A stretch of 64,000 nucleotides of DNA, taken from NCBI GenBank assembly GCA_946567425.1, contig CAMNXF010000008.1:1-64000 (forward strand). The letters run 5' to 3'. The position numbers were made by a program, and so were the translations under genes. The notes under the pieces were generated by a model that saw nothing but the letters and a program-made list of their open reading frames with translations, had not been told where the DNA came from and did no database searches. Positions within the stretch are counted from its first letter, which is position 1. Every line of letters begins with the position of its first letter. This document shows, one piece after another, positions 26,064 through 36,368 of this stretch. The DNA is from an uncultured Clostridia bacterium. Lineage in GTDB: Bacteria; Bacillota; Clostridia; Oscillospirales; Ruminococcaceae.

Positions 26064-26528
26064 ATGGGCGAATACTACATTATAAAAATTACTGTTCGCC
26101 GTAAGGACTTTTTCCTGTTGTGGGATTGCGAACGCGAGCCAGTATTTCTTACAGACGAAAACGGCAGAGCGGTGTTTTTCGGCAGCTTGGCGGAGCTGAA
26201 CGCGTTCGTCGAAAAAAACGGTATTAAGCATTCGGATGAAATTACCGCTTACGATCTCGACGATACTGCGGTTACCGCCGAAACGCTTGACTGCGGCGAG
26301 GTCATCAATAAGTGGAACATTATTTCCGATTTTGCACTGTCGTCGGGTTTGGAGTTTTCAGGCGAGGATAAGAGTTACAACAACATTTACAATAAGCTGT
26401 TTTTCGGCTGCAATCTTCCCGCGATGAAACACCCGCATTATATTCCCGAATGGAACGCAAGCGAGATCGTTGAAATAAACCGCGTATTGTCCGAGGGTGC
26501 GGCTCTTGTCCGCATGATCCTTAAATAA
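26064..26528 (+). CDS. Hypothetical protein, 154 residues
   Basis: A soluble acidic protein with no signal peptide and no family I recognise. It opens with a YYIIKITVRRKDFFLLWD strand pair and later has an FGSLAELNAFVEKNG helix typical of small alpha/beta folds. It starts nine bases after the NERD gene with a GAGGGAG ribosome site and precedes the GH27 gene by 22 bases, so it is part of the same transcript. Codon use resembles its neighbours, so it is likely real. Confidence 0.7.
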   Translation: MGEYYIIKITVRRKDFFLLWDCEREPVFLTDENGRAVFFGSLAELNAFVEKNGIKHSDEITAYDLDDTAVTAETLDCGEVINKWNIISDFALSSGLEFSGEDKSYNNIYNKLFFGCNLPAMKHPHYIPEWNASEIVEINRVLSEGAALVRMILK

Positions 26529-26550
26529 TGTAAACTACGGGAGGTAGAAA

Positions 26551-27810
26551 ATGGTCGCAAAAACGCCGCCTATGGGGTGGAACAGTTGGGATTGCTACGG
26601 CGCGTCCGTCACCGAGGAGATCGTCCGTCGGAACGCCGAGTTTATGGCAGAGCACCTGAAGCAATTCGGTTGGGAGTACATCGTCGTGGATATCCAGTGG
26701 TCTGAGCCGAATGCCAAGTCGCATGAGTACTGTCCGTTCGCCGATCTGTGCATGGACGAATTCGGGCGCTTGCTGCCTGCCGAGAACCGCTTTCCGTCCG
26801 CTGCGAACGGAAAGGGCTTTGCGCCGCTCGCAGAGTACGTCCATTCGCTCGGCTTGAAATTCGGCATACACATAATGCGCGGAATACCTCGTCAGGCAGT
26901 TCACCGCAACTGCAAGATAAAGGGTACGGAAAAAAACGCCCGCGAAATCGCCAAAACCGCAAGTATATGCGCGTGGAACACCGATATGTACGGCGTCGAC
27001 CCGACAAAGGACGGTGCGCGCGAGTATTACGACAGCCTGTTCGAGCTGTACGCTTCGTGGGGAGTTGACTTTATCAAGGTCGACGATATCTGCCGCGAGC
27101 TTCCTCACGAGGAAGCGGAGCTTGTGATGCTGAGCAGATCGCTGCGCGGCTGTAGCCGTGATATGGTGCTGAGCTTGTCGCCCGGACCCGCGCTGCTCGA
27201 AAAAGCAGAGCTGTACAAGCAGATTGCGAATATGTGGCGCATTACTGACGATTTCTGGGATAAGTGGGAGCTGCTTTATGCGATGTTTGAGCGCGCCGAG
27301 AAGTGGTCGGTGCACGCGGGTGCGGGGCATTTTCCCGACGCGGATATGTTGCCGATAGGACCGATACTTCAGGACTACGACAAGTCGAACCGCACGAAAT
27401 TCACTGACGACGAACAGCTTACCATGCTGACGCTCTGGAGCATTATCCGTTCGCCGCTGATGATAGGCGGCGAAATGACGGGCTTTGACGAGTTTACAAT
27501 GAAGCTGCTCACTAATGAACGCATTCTCGCAATGCACAAGAATGCACGGCATTCGCATCAGGTATGGCGGCGCACTGTCAACGGAAACGAGTACGTTCTT
27601 TGGACAGCTTACTGCGCTGACGGAGGGCAGTACATAGCCGTATTCAACGCTGGGGAGAGCATCGGAACGGTTGAAATTCCGCTCGCCGATTTGGAGATAT
27701 TCGAGCCGAAAACCGCTTTGGAGTTATGGTCGGACGACACCGAAAGTCTCACTGACACGCTCGCCGTTAAACTCAATTCTCATGGCGCAAAGGCATACCT
27801 AATTAAATAA
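26551..27810 (+). CDS. Alpha-galactosidase, glycoside hydrolase family 27
   Basis: This 419-residue enzyme removes terminal alpha-galactose. The family start TPPMGWNSWDCYG is followed by YIVVDIQWSEP. Asp178 in FIKVDD is the predicted nucleophile and one of Asp233/Asp234 in WRITDD the acid/base. The later SIIRSPLMIGGEM stretch is also characteristic, followed by a C-terminal beta domain. It has no signal peptide, so it would act on imported oligosaccharides such as raffinose-type or galactomannan fragments. Its product would feed GalM. A GGGAGG site precedes the start. Confidence 0.92.
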   Translation: MVAKTPPMGWNSWDCYGASVTEEIVRRNAEFMAEHLKQFGWEYIVVDIQWSEPNAKSHEYCPFADLCMDEFGRLLPAENRFPSAANGKGFAPLAEYVHSLGLKFGIHIMRGIPRQAVHRNCKIKGTEKNAREIAKTASICAWNTDMYGVDPTKDGAREYYDSLFELYASWGVDFIKVDDICRELPHEEAELVMLSRSLRGCSRDMVLSLSPGPALLEKAELYKQIANMWRITDDFWDKWELLYAMFERAEKWSVHAGAGHFPDADMLPIGPILQDYDKSNRTKFTDDEQLTMLTLWSIIRSPLMIGGEMTGFDEFTMKLLTNERILAMHKNARHSHQVWRRTVNGNEYVLWTAYCADGGQYIAVFNAGESIGTVEIPLADLEIFEPKTALELWSDDTESLTDTLAVKLNSHGAKAYLIK

Positions 27811-27814
27811 AAAA

Positions 27815-27842
27815 TTGCCGCTGCTCATACGAACAGCGGCAA
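27815..27842 (-). terminator. Terminator of tuf
   Basis: TTGCCGCTG and CAGCGGCAA form a perfect nine-base-pair stem. On the minus strand a TTTTTTATTT run follows, so it ends tuf transcripts; in the other direction it may weakly end the GH27 transcript. Confidence 0.88.
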
Positions 27843-27857
27843 GCTTTATTCGGTTGA

Positions 27858-29096
27858 TTAGTCGTTGATCTTAGTAACAACGCCGGAACCAACAGTGTGA
27901 CCACCCTCGCGGATAGCGAAACGGAGACCCTCTTCAATCGCGATAGGAGTAATCAGCTCAACGTCCATTACAACGTTATCGCCGGGCATACACATAGCGT
28001 CGGGACCGCCGGGCAGTGTAATAACACCCGTAACGTCTGTAGTTCTGAAGAAGAACTGCGGACGGTAGTTGGAAACGAACGGAGTGTGACGACCGCCCTC
28101 TTCCTTCTTAAGAACGTAAACCTGACCGCTGAACTTGGTGTGCGGGTGGATAGAACCGGGCTTGCAGAGAACCTGTCCACGCTCGATCTCGTCACGGGTA
28201 ACGCCACGGAGCAGTGCACCGATGTTGTAGCCCGCAACAGCCTCGTCAAGGGTCTTGTGGAACATTTCAAGACCTGTGATAACGGTGCTCTTGGGCTCGT
28301 CAACCAAACCCGCAATTTCAACGGTATCGCCAACCTTAGCAACGCCGCGCTCTACACGACCTGTAGCAACAGTACCACGGCCGGAAATGGTCATAGTGTC
28401 CTCGACAGGCATAAGGAAAGGCTTATCCTCATCTCTCTCGGGAGCGGGAATGTGCTCGTCAACAGCGTCCATAAGCTTTTTGATGCAAGCGTAAATGGGA
28501 TCGTTAGGATCCTTGCTGTCGCTGTCAAGCGCTTTGAAAGCAGAGCCGCATACAACGGGAACATCGGTAAAACCGTTCTTCTCAAGAATTTCGGTGATGT
28601 CCATTTCAACAAGCTCAAGCATACCGTCATTGTCCTTGTATTCGCCGGTTGCCGTATCAAACTCAACGCCGTCAACGTCGTCGCACTTGTTAATGAAAAC
28701 AACCATTGCGGGAACACCTACCTGGCGTGCAAGAAGAATATGCTCCTTGGTCTGCGCCATTGCGCCGTCAGTTCCGGCAACGACGAGGATCGCGCCGTCC
28801 ATCTGAGCCGCACCAGTAATCATGTTCTTGATATAGTCCGCGTGTCCGGGGCAGTCAACGTGAGCATAGTGACGAGCGTCGGTCTCATACTCAACGTGTG
28901 CGGTATTGATAGTGATACCGCGCTCTCTCTCTTCGGGAGCCTTATCGATCATATCATAAGCCTCGAACTTAGCCTGACCCTTGAGTGCGAGCCACTTGGT
29001 GATAGCTGCGGTCAAAGTGGTCTTACCATGGTCAACGTGACCGATGGTACCGATGTTAACGTGGGGTTTGCTGGAATTATATTTTTCCTTAGCCAT
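27858..29096 (-). CDS. tuf: Elongation factor Tu
   Basis: This 412-residue GTPase delivers aminoacyl-tRNA to the ribosome. G1 GHVDHGKT, G3 DCPGHADY and G4 NKCD are intact, and domains 2 and 3 are complete. The protein is about 12-15 residues longer than E. coli EF-Tu, with the extra length in a loop of domain 1 around [11 protein letters not shown], as seen in many Clostridia. It has its own promoter at 29161-29189 and a strong terminator, so it can be transcribed apart from fusA. Confidence 0.97.
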   Translation of the reverse strand: MAKEKYNSSKPHVNIGTIGHVDHGKTTLTAAITKWLALKGQAKFEAYDMIDKAPEERERGITINTAHVEYETDARHYAHVDCPGHADYIKNMITGAAQMDGAILVVAGTDGAMAQTKEHILLARQVGVPAMVVFINKCDDVDGVEFDTATGEYKDNDGMLELVEMDITEILEKNGFTDVPVVCGSAFKALDSDSKDPNDPIYACIKKLMDAVDEHIPAPERDEDKPFLMPVEDTMTISGRGTVATGRVERGVAKVGDTVEIAGLVDEPKSTVITGLEMFHKTLDEAVAGYNIGALLRGVTRDEIERGQVLCKPGSIHPHTKFSGQVYVLKKEEGGRHTPFVSNYRPQFFFRTTDVTGVITLPGGPDAMCMPGDNVVMDVELITPIAIEEGLRFAIREGGHTVGSGVVTKIND

Positions 29097-29160
29097 TGGT
29101 ATTTCCTCCTTTAGTAGGCAATTTGGGCGAAGCGCCCCAATTTCAAATGTTTACAGTAAT

Positions 29161-29189
29161 ATTTTACCATAAATACGTAAAAAAATCAA
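29161..29189 (-). promoter_or_regulatory. Promoter of tuf
   Basis: On the minus strand TTGATT at 29184-29189 and TAAAAT at 29161-29166 are 17 bases apart in the 128-base fusA-tuf gap. Confidence 0.75.
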
Positions 29190-29224
29190 GTACTTTCGGT
29201 AAATATTTATAACGACCGTGAAAG

Positions 29225-31312
29225 TCAATCGTTCTGTTTGCGTTTGGACATAATGCCCTCGGCAATGTTCTTCGGAACCTCGATATAGCTGTGCGGCTCC
29301 ATAACATACTGACCGCGTCCCTGTGTCTTGGAACGGAGATCGTTGGAGTAACCGAACATCTCGGAAAGCGGAACGAGCGCAGTTACCTGCTCCGTGCCGT
29401 TGCGTGATTCCTGACCCTGTATCTGTCCGCGCCGTGAAGTCAAATCGCCGATGACCGTACCAGTATAATCGGACGGAGAAACGACAACAACCTTCATGAT
29501 CGGCTCAAGAATGATCGAGTGCGCCTTTTTGAGCGCTTCCTTGATCGCCATTGAACCCGCGATCTTAAACGCCATTTCGGACGAGTCGACCTCGTGGTAA
29601 GAACCGTCGTACAGCGAAACCTTAAGGTCTACAACGGGGTAGCCCGCTAGAACGCCCGCATTGAGCGCACCCTGGATACCCGCATCAACAGCGGGTATGA
29701 ATTCCTTCGGGATAGAGCCGCCGACAACATCGTTGCTGAACTCGTAGCCCTTGCCGCTCTCGTTCGGGGTAACGCGTATCTTAACGTGACCGTACTGACC
29801 CGAACCACCCGACTGACGCTTGTACTTCATATCAACGTCCGCGTCGCCCGTAATGGTCTCCTTGTAGGCAACCTGGGGAGCACCGACGTTAGCTTCAACC
29901 TTGAATTCACGCAGAAGTCTGTCGACGATGATCTCAAGGTGCAACTCTCCCATACCCGCAATAATAGTCTGACCCGTTTCTTGGTTCGTCCAAGTCTTGA
30001 ACGTCGGATCTTCCTCGGCGAGCTTCGCGAGACCGATAGCCATTTTCTCCTGACCCGCCTTGGTCTTGGGCTCGATAGCCAGATCAATAACAGGCTCGGG
30101 GAAGTCCATGGACTCGAGAATTATCGGGTGCTGGGGATCGCAGAACGTATCGCCCGTCGTGGTGTATTTAGTACCTACGACCGCCGCAATATCTCCGCAC
30201 GGACAAGCCTCGATGTCCTGTCTGTGGTTGGAGTGCATCTGCAGAATACGACCCATGCGCTCGTTCTTGTCCTTGGTGGAGTTGAGAACGGTAGTACCCG
30301 CCTCAACAACGCCCGAGTAAACTCTGAAGAAGCAAAGCTTACCAACGAACGGGTCGGTAGCGATCTTGAACGCAAGCGCGGAGAACGGCTCCTTATCGCC
30401 CGCGTGACGCTCCTCCTCCTCGCCCGTATCGGGATTCGTACCCTTAATGGACGGGATATCAAGCGGCGACGGCATAAAGTCGACAATAGCGTCGAGCAGC
30501 TTCTGAACGCCCTTGTTTCTGTAAGACGTTCCGCAACAAACAGGAACGAACTTGTTATCGATCGTGCCCTTGCGGATAGCCTTTTTGATCTCCTCGGGAG
30601 TGAAGTCCGCGCCCTCGTTCTCGAGGTAACGCTCCATAAGGTCGTCGTCGAGCTCAGCAACCTTTTCAAGCAGATTTGCTCTGTACTCTTCCGCCTTATC
30701 CTTCATATCCGCGGGAATTTCCTCGACGCGCATATCCTTGCCGAGGTCGTCATAGTAGATATCGGCATTCATCTCAATAAGGTCGATGATGCCCTTGAAG
30801 TCCTGCTCAGCGCCGATAGGGAGCTGAATCGGGACAGCGTTGCACTTCAGTCTGTCGTGCATCATATCCACTACGTTATAAAAGTTCGCGCCCATAATGT
30901 CCATCTTATTTACATAAGCCATTCTGGGAACGTGATAATTGTCCGCCTGACGCCAAACTGTTTCGGACTGCGGTTCAACGCCGCCCTTTGCGCAAAATAC
31001 GGTAACAGAGCCGTCAAGCACTCTCAGAGAACGCTGAACCTCAACCGTGAAGTCAACGTGTCCCGGAGTATCGATAATATTGATACGGTGTTCTTTCCAG
31101 AACGCGGTGGTAGCGGCAGAGGTAATTGTGATACCTCTCTCCTTTTCCTGATCCATCCAGTCCATCGTGGAAGCGCCCTCGTGCGTCTCACCCATTTTGT
31201 AGTTGACGCCCGTATAAAACAGGATACGCTCGGTGGTGGTGGTCTTACCCGCGTCGATATGAGCCATGATACCAATATTACGTGTCATTTCAAGAGAAAC
31301 GTCTCTTTTCAT
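29225..31312 (-). CDS. fusA: Elongation factor G
   Basis: This 695-residue translocase has all GTPase motifs intact: [12 protein letters not shown], the switch [14 protein letters not shown], and NKMD. Domains II-V are complete, with [12 protein letters not shown] and domain V typical of bacterial EF-G. ATG at 31312 is chosen because a GGAGG site lies just upstream; the longer frame to 31384 reads into the leader. It follows rpsG in the classical str order. The intact motifs contrast with the paralogue at 9772-11784. Confidence 0.97.
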   Translation of the reverse strand: MKRDVSLEMTRNIGIMAHIDAGKTTTTERILFYTGVNYKMGETHEGASTMDWMDQEKERGITITSAATTAFWKEHRINIIDTPGHVDFTVEVQRSLRVLDGSVTVFCAKGGVEPQSETVWRQADNYHVPRMAYVNKMDIMGANFYNVVDMMHDRLKCNAVPIQLPIGAEQDFKGIIDLIEMNADIYYDDLGKDMRVEEIPADMKDKAEEYRANLLEKVAELDDDLMERYLENEGADFTPEEIKKAIRKGTIDNKFVPVCCGTSYRNKGVQKLLDAIVDFMPSPLDIPSIKGTNPDTGEEEERHAGDKEPFSALAFKIATDPFVGKLCFFRVYSGVVEAGTTVLNSTKDKNERMGRILQMHSNHRQDIEACPCGDIAAVVGTKYTTTGDTFCDPQHPIILESMDFPEPVIDLAIEPKTKAGQEKMAIGLAKLAEEDPTFKTWTNQETGQTIIAGMGELHLEIIVDRLLREFKVEANVGAPQVAYKETITGDADVDMKYKRQSGGSGQYGHVKIRVTPNESGKGYEFSNDVVGGSIPKEFIPAVDAGIQGALNAGVLAGYPVVDLKVSLYDGSYHEVDSSEMAFKIAGSMAIKEALKKAHSIILEPIMKVVVVSPSDYTGTVIGDLTSRRGQIQGQESRNGTEQVTALVPLSEMFGYSNDLRSKTQGRGQYVMEPHSYIEVPKNIAEGIMSKRKQND

Positions 31313-31426
31313 AAAATCCTCCGTAATAGCCCAGCTCAAAATTAAACGCCGCAGAACTCCATACGTACAGCAAACGCTCCGCACGAAAATCCGCCTCTAT
31401 TCGTTCGAGCCGAACAGCGTTTAATT

Positions 31427-31897
31427 TTACCATTTGAAATGCGCGAAAGCCTTGTTGGCTTCAGCCATCTTATGTGTATCATCACGCTTCTTGCAAGCTC
31501 CGCCCTGATTGTTCAGCGCGTCGCAAATCTCGTTTGCAAGTCTTTCTTTCATCGTCTTTTCGCTGCGGTCGCGGCTGTACTTGGTTATCCAACGCAAGCC
31601 GAGAGTGCGGCGTCTTTCGGGACGAACCTCCATAGGAACCTGGTAGGTCGCACCGCCGACACGTCTTGCCTTTACCTCGAGCTGGGGCATAATGTTCTCC
31701 ATTGCCTCCTCAAAAGCCTCGAGAGCGTCCTTGCCGGTTTTCTCGGCAACGATCTCGAACGCGCCGTAAACGATCTTCTGGGCTACGCCCTTCTTTCCGT
31801 CAAGCATGATGTTGTTGATAAGTCTTGTTACCAGCTCCGAACCATAAAGCGGATCCGGCAGCACCTCACGCTTGGGGACATTACCTCTTCTTGGCAC
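31427..31897 (-). CDS. rpsG: 30S ribosomal protein S7
   Basis: This 156-residue protein binds the 3' major domain of 16S rRNA and starts 30S head assembly. The N-terminus [20 protein letters not shown] and the [17 protein letters not shown] stretch are family hallmarks. An AAGGAGGGAAG site lies upstream. It sits between rpsL and fusA, separated by gaps of about 120 bases with no clear terminator. Confidence 0.97.
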   Translation of the reverse strand: MPRRGNVPKREVLPDPLYGSELVTRLINNIMLDGKKGVAQKIVYGAFEIVAEKTGKDALEAFEEAMENIMPQLEVKARRVGGATYQVPMEVRPERRRTLGLRWITKYSRDRSEKTMKERLANEICDALNNQGGACKKRDDTHKMAEANKAFAHFKW

Positions 31898-32020
31898 TTT
31901 AACTTCCCTCCTTCAAAAATTTGAAATCACAGGTACTCGAAAGCACTTCATCTTCCGCAAATGCAAACAATCGGCAATGATTTTATTTCAAAATAATGCC
32001 TATGTCAGCTTACAGGAAAA

Positions 32021-32446
32021 TTAAGCCTTCTTTCCTGCCTTGGGTCTCTTTGCTCCGTACTTGGAGCGCCCCTGCATTCTCTTGTCAACGCCCTGTGCGT
32101 CGAGAGTTCCTCTTACGATGTGGTAACGCACACCGGGGAGATCCTTAACACGTCCGCCTCTGATAAGAACGACGGAGTGCTCCTGCAGTTTGTGTCCGAT
32201 ACCGGGGATATACGCCGTTACCTCGTAGCCGTTGGAGATCTTTACTCTGGCAACCTTTCTCATTGCGGAGTTAGGCTTTTTGGGAGTCTGAGTTCTTACG
32301 GCGGTGCACACTCCGCGCTTCTGGGGAGAGTGCTGGTCGATCTGCTCCTTGTGGAGAGTGTTCATACCCTTCTGGAGCGCCGGCGCCTTGGATTTCTTGG
32401 TAGAAACCTGACGGCCCTTGCGGACAAGCTGGTTAAACGTAGGCAC
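32021..32446 (-). CDS. rpsL: 30S ribosomal protein S12
   Basis: This 141-residue protein of the decoding centre begins [12 protein letters not shown]. The loop [10 protein letters not shown] and the [12 protein letters not shown] segment carry the lysines (K43 and K88 in E. coli numbering) whose change gives streptomycin resistance; both are wild type here. A typical NPxR-like basic tail ([13 protein letters not shown]) ends the protein. Its promoter overlaps the rpoC terminator. Confidence 0.97.
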   Translation of the reverse strand: MPTFNQLVRKGRQVSTKKSKAPALQKGMNTLHKEQIDQHSPQKRGVCTAVRTQTPKKPNSAMRKVARVKISNGYEVTAYIPGIGHKLQEHSVVLIRGGRVKDLPGVRYHIVRGTLDAQGVDKRMQGRSKYGAKRPKAGKKA

Positions 32447-32557
32447 TATTTTTCACCTCTTTCTTGATTTGCGGTATACGCGCTGCGTATTCCGAGATTT
32501 ATTGCCGTGTGTTTATTATTTCCCCGAATAGAAAAATATACTAACACACATTCATAA

Positions 32558-32586
32558 ATTATACAGTAAAAAGCGGCGTTTGTCAA
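32558..32586 (-). promoter_or_regulatory. Promoter of the rpsL-rpsG-fusA operon
   Basis: Minus-strand TTGACA at 32581-32586 and TATAAT at 32558-32563 are 17 bases apart. This near-consensus promoter shares bases with the rpoC terminator stem. Confidence 0.88.
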
Positions 32587-32616
32587 GGTCTTTTTCAAAA
32601 CTTTGTGACAACCGCC
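32568..32616 (-). terminator. Terminator of rpoBC
   Basis: GGCGTTTGTCA at 32575-32585 pairs with TGACAACCGCC at 32606-32616 (one mismatch); on the minus strand a TTTTT run follows. It lies 54 bases after the rpoC stop codon and overlaps the rpsL promoter. Confidence 0.75.
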
Positions 32617-32669
32617 GCCAAAAAAATTACCTATTCAATTGCTTTTTGTGCACTTTGACCAACGTCTTT

Positions 32670-35600
32670 TCAAGCTTTTTCACTATTGGGAACCTCTGTG
32701 CCGACACTCGGCTCGGGAACAGCTTCGACGCTGACGCTGACTTCGTCCGCGGCAACGTTCTCCGGCTCGGTCATGGGAGCTTCTTCCGCTGCCTTAGCTT
32801 CAGCCTCGGCGGCAGCCGCAGCGGCCTCCTCCTGAGCGCGAAGACCCGTACCCGCGGGAATGAGCTTGCCGATTATGATGTTCTCTTTTAAGCCCGTGAG
32901 CGGGTCGACCTTACCGCGAATGGCAGCCTCGGTAAGCACTCTCGTGGTCTCCTGGAATGATGCCGCCGACATAAAGCTGTCGGTCGCCAGAGACGCCTTG
33001 GTGATACCGAGCAGAACGGGCTCGCAGGTAGGCAGCTCGACCGCCTCGCCGTTTGCCTCGCGTTCCTTAAGCTCGTCATACACAGCTGCGTATTCGTTCT
33101 TGCCGATAACCGAACCCGCGAGCAGTGTGCTGCTGCCGGGTTCGAGCACGCGGATTTTTCTCATCATCTGGCGGACAATTACCTCGATATGCTTGTCGTT
33201 GATATCAACACCCTGCAGACGGTAAACCTTCTGTACCTCGCTGATGATATAGTTCTGAACTTCCTTTTCGCCCTTTACAGCAAGTACGTCCGGCGGGTTG
33301 ATAGAACCCTCGGTCAGCGGATCGCCCGCCTCAACGCGGTCACCGTCCTGAACCTTGGGACGGTAGCCGAACGGAACGGCATACGCCTCCTCAAGGCCGT
33401 CGTCCGTCGTGATAACCGCATGACGCGTTTTCTTGATTTCCTCAAACTTCACCGTACCCGAAACTCGTGTAATGATCGCCGCGTTCTTCGGGTGGCGGCT
33501 CTCGAACAGCTCCTCGACACGCGGCAGACCTTGCGTGATATCCTCCGCGTTCGCGATACCGCCGGTGTGGAAGTTACGCATCGTAAGCTGTGTACCGGGC
33601 TCACCGATAGACTGCGCCGCGATAACTCCGACAGCCTCGCCCTTGTTTATAAGCTGACCGTTCGCCAGCGACGCGCCGTAGCACTTCGCACAAACGCCGT
33701 TTCTCAGTTCACAGGTGAGCACCGAACGCACCTTAACGCGCTCCGCGCCGGACTTGACGATCTTCGACGCGTCTGCATCGGTGAGCATTTTGTCCTTGGA
33801 AATGGTGAACGAGCCGTTCGGCGCGGTGAAATCCTCCGCGAGGAAACGCCCGACAAGTCTTTCGGCGAGCTTTTCAACAAGCTCGTTGCCCTCGCGTATC
33901 TCGTAGACCTCGATGCCGTTCGTCGTACCGCAGTCGTCGCCGCGGATAATTACCTCCTGCGAAACGTCGACCAGACGGCGGGTCAGATAACCCGAGTCTG
34001 CGGTACGGAGCGCCGTATCCGCCAAGCCCTTACGCGCGCCTCGCGAGGAGATGAAGTACTCGAGGACGTTCAGACCCTCACGGTAATTAGCCTTGATAGG
34101 CATCTCGATAGTAGCGCCCGAGGTATTCGCGATAAGTCCGCGCATTCCCGCGAGCTGCCTGATCTGAGCCGTAGAGCCACGCGCTCCCGAATCAGCCATC
34201 ATAAAGATGTTGTTGTACTGTCCGAGGTTTTTCGTAAGCGCCGTCGACACGTCGTCGGTCGCCTTGTTCCATATCTTGATGAACGTTTCCTTGCGCTCGC
34301 CATTGGAAATAAAACCGCGGCTGAACTGCTTGTTTATCTTCTCAATAGCGGCGTCCGCACCCGCGAGTATCTCCGCTTTCTGGGGCGGGATTTCCGCATC
34401 GCAGACCGCAACGGTAATTCCCGAGCGCGTGGAGTATTTGTAACCCATTGCCTTGATCTTGTCCAGAACCTGCGCGGTGGTCGCCGTTCCGTGAATTTTC
34501 AGACAGCGGTCGATTATCTGTCCGAGCTCCTTCTTCGTTACCTTGAAGCCTATCTCGTAGTCGAGCTGATGATCGGGGTCGGTTCTGTCAACATATCCCA
34601 AATCCTGCGGAATGTGCTCGTTGAAGATTATGCGCCCTGCCGTAGTCGGCACTATCCTCGTGATGACGGTCTCGCCGAGATCCTTTGTAACGCGCACCTT
34701 GATAGCCGCGTGAATGGTGATGATACCGTCCTGATAGGCCATAATAGCCTCATTCGCGTCACGGAACACCTTGCCCTCGCCCTTTTCGCCCGCCTTGTCA
34801 ATGGTCAGGTAGTACGAGCCGAGTACCATATCCTGCGTGGGAACGGTAACGGGCTTTCCGTCGGAGGGCTTGAGCAAATTCTTCGCGGCGAGCATAAGGG
34901 TTCTCGCCTCCTCCTGCGCCTCGTTGGAAAGCGGGAGGTGGACTGCCATCTGGTCGCCGTCGAAGTCCGCGTTGAACGCCGTACAGCAGAGCGGGTGCAG
35001 CTTGATAGCGCGTCCCTCTACCAGCACGGGCGAGAACGCCTGAATACCGAGTCTGTGCAGCGTAGGCGCACGGTTGAGCAGCACAGGGTGATCCTTGATA
35101 ACGTTTTCGAGCGAATCCCAAACCTTGTCGTCCGCGCGTTCGACGAGCTTCTTCGCCTGTTTGATGTTAGGCGAGACCTCGCGAAGCACCAAATCGTTCA
35201 ACACAAACGGCTTGAACAGCTCGAGCGCCATTTCCTTGGGCAGACCGCACTGATCCATTTTAAGCTCCGGACCTACGACGATAACCGAACGTCCCGAATA
35301 GTCGACGCGCTTACCGAGCAGGTTCTGACGGAAACGCCCCTGTTTGCCCTTAAGCATATCGGACAGCGACTTCAGCGGACGGTTGTTCGAGCCTGTGTAG
35401 GCTCTGCCGTGCCTGCCGTTGTCTATCAGAGCGTCAACAGCTTCTTGCAGCATACGCTTCTCGTTGCGCACGATAAGGTCTGGCGCTTTCTTGGAGAGCA
35501 GGTCTTTCAGACGGTTGTTTCTCATTACGACCTTGCGGTAAAGCTCGTTAAGGTCTGAGGTGGCGTAGCGTCCGCCGTCCAGCTGTACCATAGGACGGAT

Positions 35601-36320
35601 ATCGGGCGGAATTACGGGTATTACATCCAAGATCATCCATTCGGGGCGGTTGCCGCTGTTCTTGAAAGCCTCGATTACATCCAGTCTGCGCAGCAGCTTT
35701 ACCTGCTTCTGACCCGCCGACGTTGTCTCCAGCTCGGCTTTCAGCTCCTCTTCGAGCGCGTCCAGGTCTATCTCCGTAAGCAGTTCCTTAATAGCCTCCG
35801 CGCCCATACCCGCGCGGAAAGTGTCGATGCCTGCGTACTTAGACAAATACTGGCTGTATTCCTCCTCGGTGAGCAGCTGCTTCTTTACCAGGCCCGTTTT
35901 TTCACCCGGGTCGATAACGATATATTTAGTGAAATAAAGTACCTCTTCCAGTTTCTTAGGGGTAAGGTCGAGAACCTGCCCGATACGGCTCGGAGTTCCC
36001 TTGTAGTACCATATATGCGATACGGGAGCGGCAAGCTCGATATGCCCCATACGCTCGCGTCGAACCTTGCTGCGCGTTACCTCAACGCCGCACTTTTCGC
36101 AGATCTTGCCCTTGAAGCGGATACGTTTGTACTTTCCGCAGTTGCACTCCCAGTCTTTCTGCGGCCCGAAGATACGCTCACAGAACAGACCGAATTTCTC
36201 CGGCTTCTGGCTGCGGTAGTTAATGGTCTCCGCGCGCTGTACCTCGCCGTGCGACCACGCTCTTATCTGCTCGGGGGAAGCCAGTCCGATCTTCATAGAC
36301 TCGAAAACACTAAAGCTCAT
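32670..36320 (-). CDS. rpoC: DNA-directed RNA polymerase subunit beta'
   Basis: This 1216-residue subunit holds the catalytic metal site [12 protein letters not shown] near residue 450. The N-terminal zinc finger [14 protein letters not shown] and the second zinc site with CGTTNG and [13 protein letters not shown] are present. Bridge-helix and trigger-loop regions ([37 protein letters not shown]) are intact. The last 55 residues form an Ala/Glu-rich tail beyond the usual end. It starts 48 bases after rpoB. Confidence 0.97.
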   Translation of the reverse strand: MSFSVFESMKIGLASPEQIRAWSHGEVQRAETINYRSQKPEKFGLFCERIFGPQKDWECNCGKYKRIRFKGKICEKCGVEVTRSKVRRERMGHIELAAPVSHIWYYKGTPSRIGQVLDLTPKKLEEVLYFTKYIVIDPGEKTGLVKKQLLTEEEYSQYLSKYAGIDTFRAGMGAEAIKELLTEIDLDALEEELKAELETTSAGQKQVKLLRRLDVIEAFKNSGNRPEWMILDVIPVIPPDIRPMVQLDGGRYATSDLNELYRKVVMRNNRLKDLLSKKAPDLIVRNEKRMLQEAVDALIDNGRHGRAYTGSNNRPLKSLSDMLKGKQGRFRQNLLGKRVDYSGRSVIVVGPELKMDQCGLPKEMALELFKPFVLNDLVLREVSPNIKQAKKLVERADDKVWDSLENVIKDHPVLLNRAPTLHRLGIQAFSPVLVEGRAIKLHPLCCTAFNADFDGDQMAVHLPLSNEAQEEARTLMLAAKNLLKPSDGKPVTVPTQDMVLGSYYLTIDKAGEKGEGKVFRDANEAIMAYQDGIITIHAAIKVRVTKDLGETVITRIVPTTAGRIIFNEHIPQDLGYVDRTDPDHQLDYEIGFKVTKKELGQIIDRCLKIHGTATTAQVLDKIKAMGYKYSTRSGITVAVCDAEIPPQKAEILAGADAAIEKINKQFSRGFISNGERKETFIKIWNKATDDVSTALTKNLGQYNNIFMMADSGARGSTAQIRQLAGMRGLIANTSGATIEMPIKANYREGLNVLEYFISSRGARKGLADTALRTADSGYLTRRLVDVSQEVIIRGDDCGTTNGIEVYEIREGNELVEKLAERLVGRFLAEDFTAPNGSFTISKDKMLTDADASKIVKSGAERVKVRSVLTCELRNGVCAKCYGASLANGQLINKGEAVGVIAAQSIGEPGTQLTMRNFHTGGIANAEDITQGLPRVEELFESRHPKNAAIITRVSGTVKFEEIKKTRHAVITTDDGLEEAYAVPFGYRPKVQDGDRVEAGDPLTEGSINPPDVLAVKGEKEVQNYIISEVQKVYRLQGVDINDKHIEVIVRQMMRKIRVLEPGSSTLLAGSVIGKNEYAAVYDELKEREANGEAVELPTCEPVLLGITKASLATDSFMSAASFQETTRVLTEAAIRGKVDPLTGLKENIIIGKLIPAGTGLRAQEEAAAAAAEAEAKAAEEAPMTEPENVAADEVSVSVEAVPEPSVGTEVPNSEKA

Positions 36321-36368
36321 TATATTACCTCGTTTTCTTTTGTTAAACGCCCATACGGCGCGGAACCG

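Noticed and set aside
33189-35558. Long plus-strand open frame (789 codons) opposite rpoC
   Set aside because: It lies entirely antisense to a conserved gene and reads as a shadow with Arg/Leu/Val bias and no domain. The same holds for long frames opposite rpoB, tuf, fusA and the ABC exporter genes.
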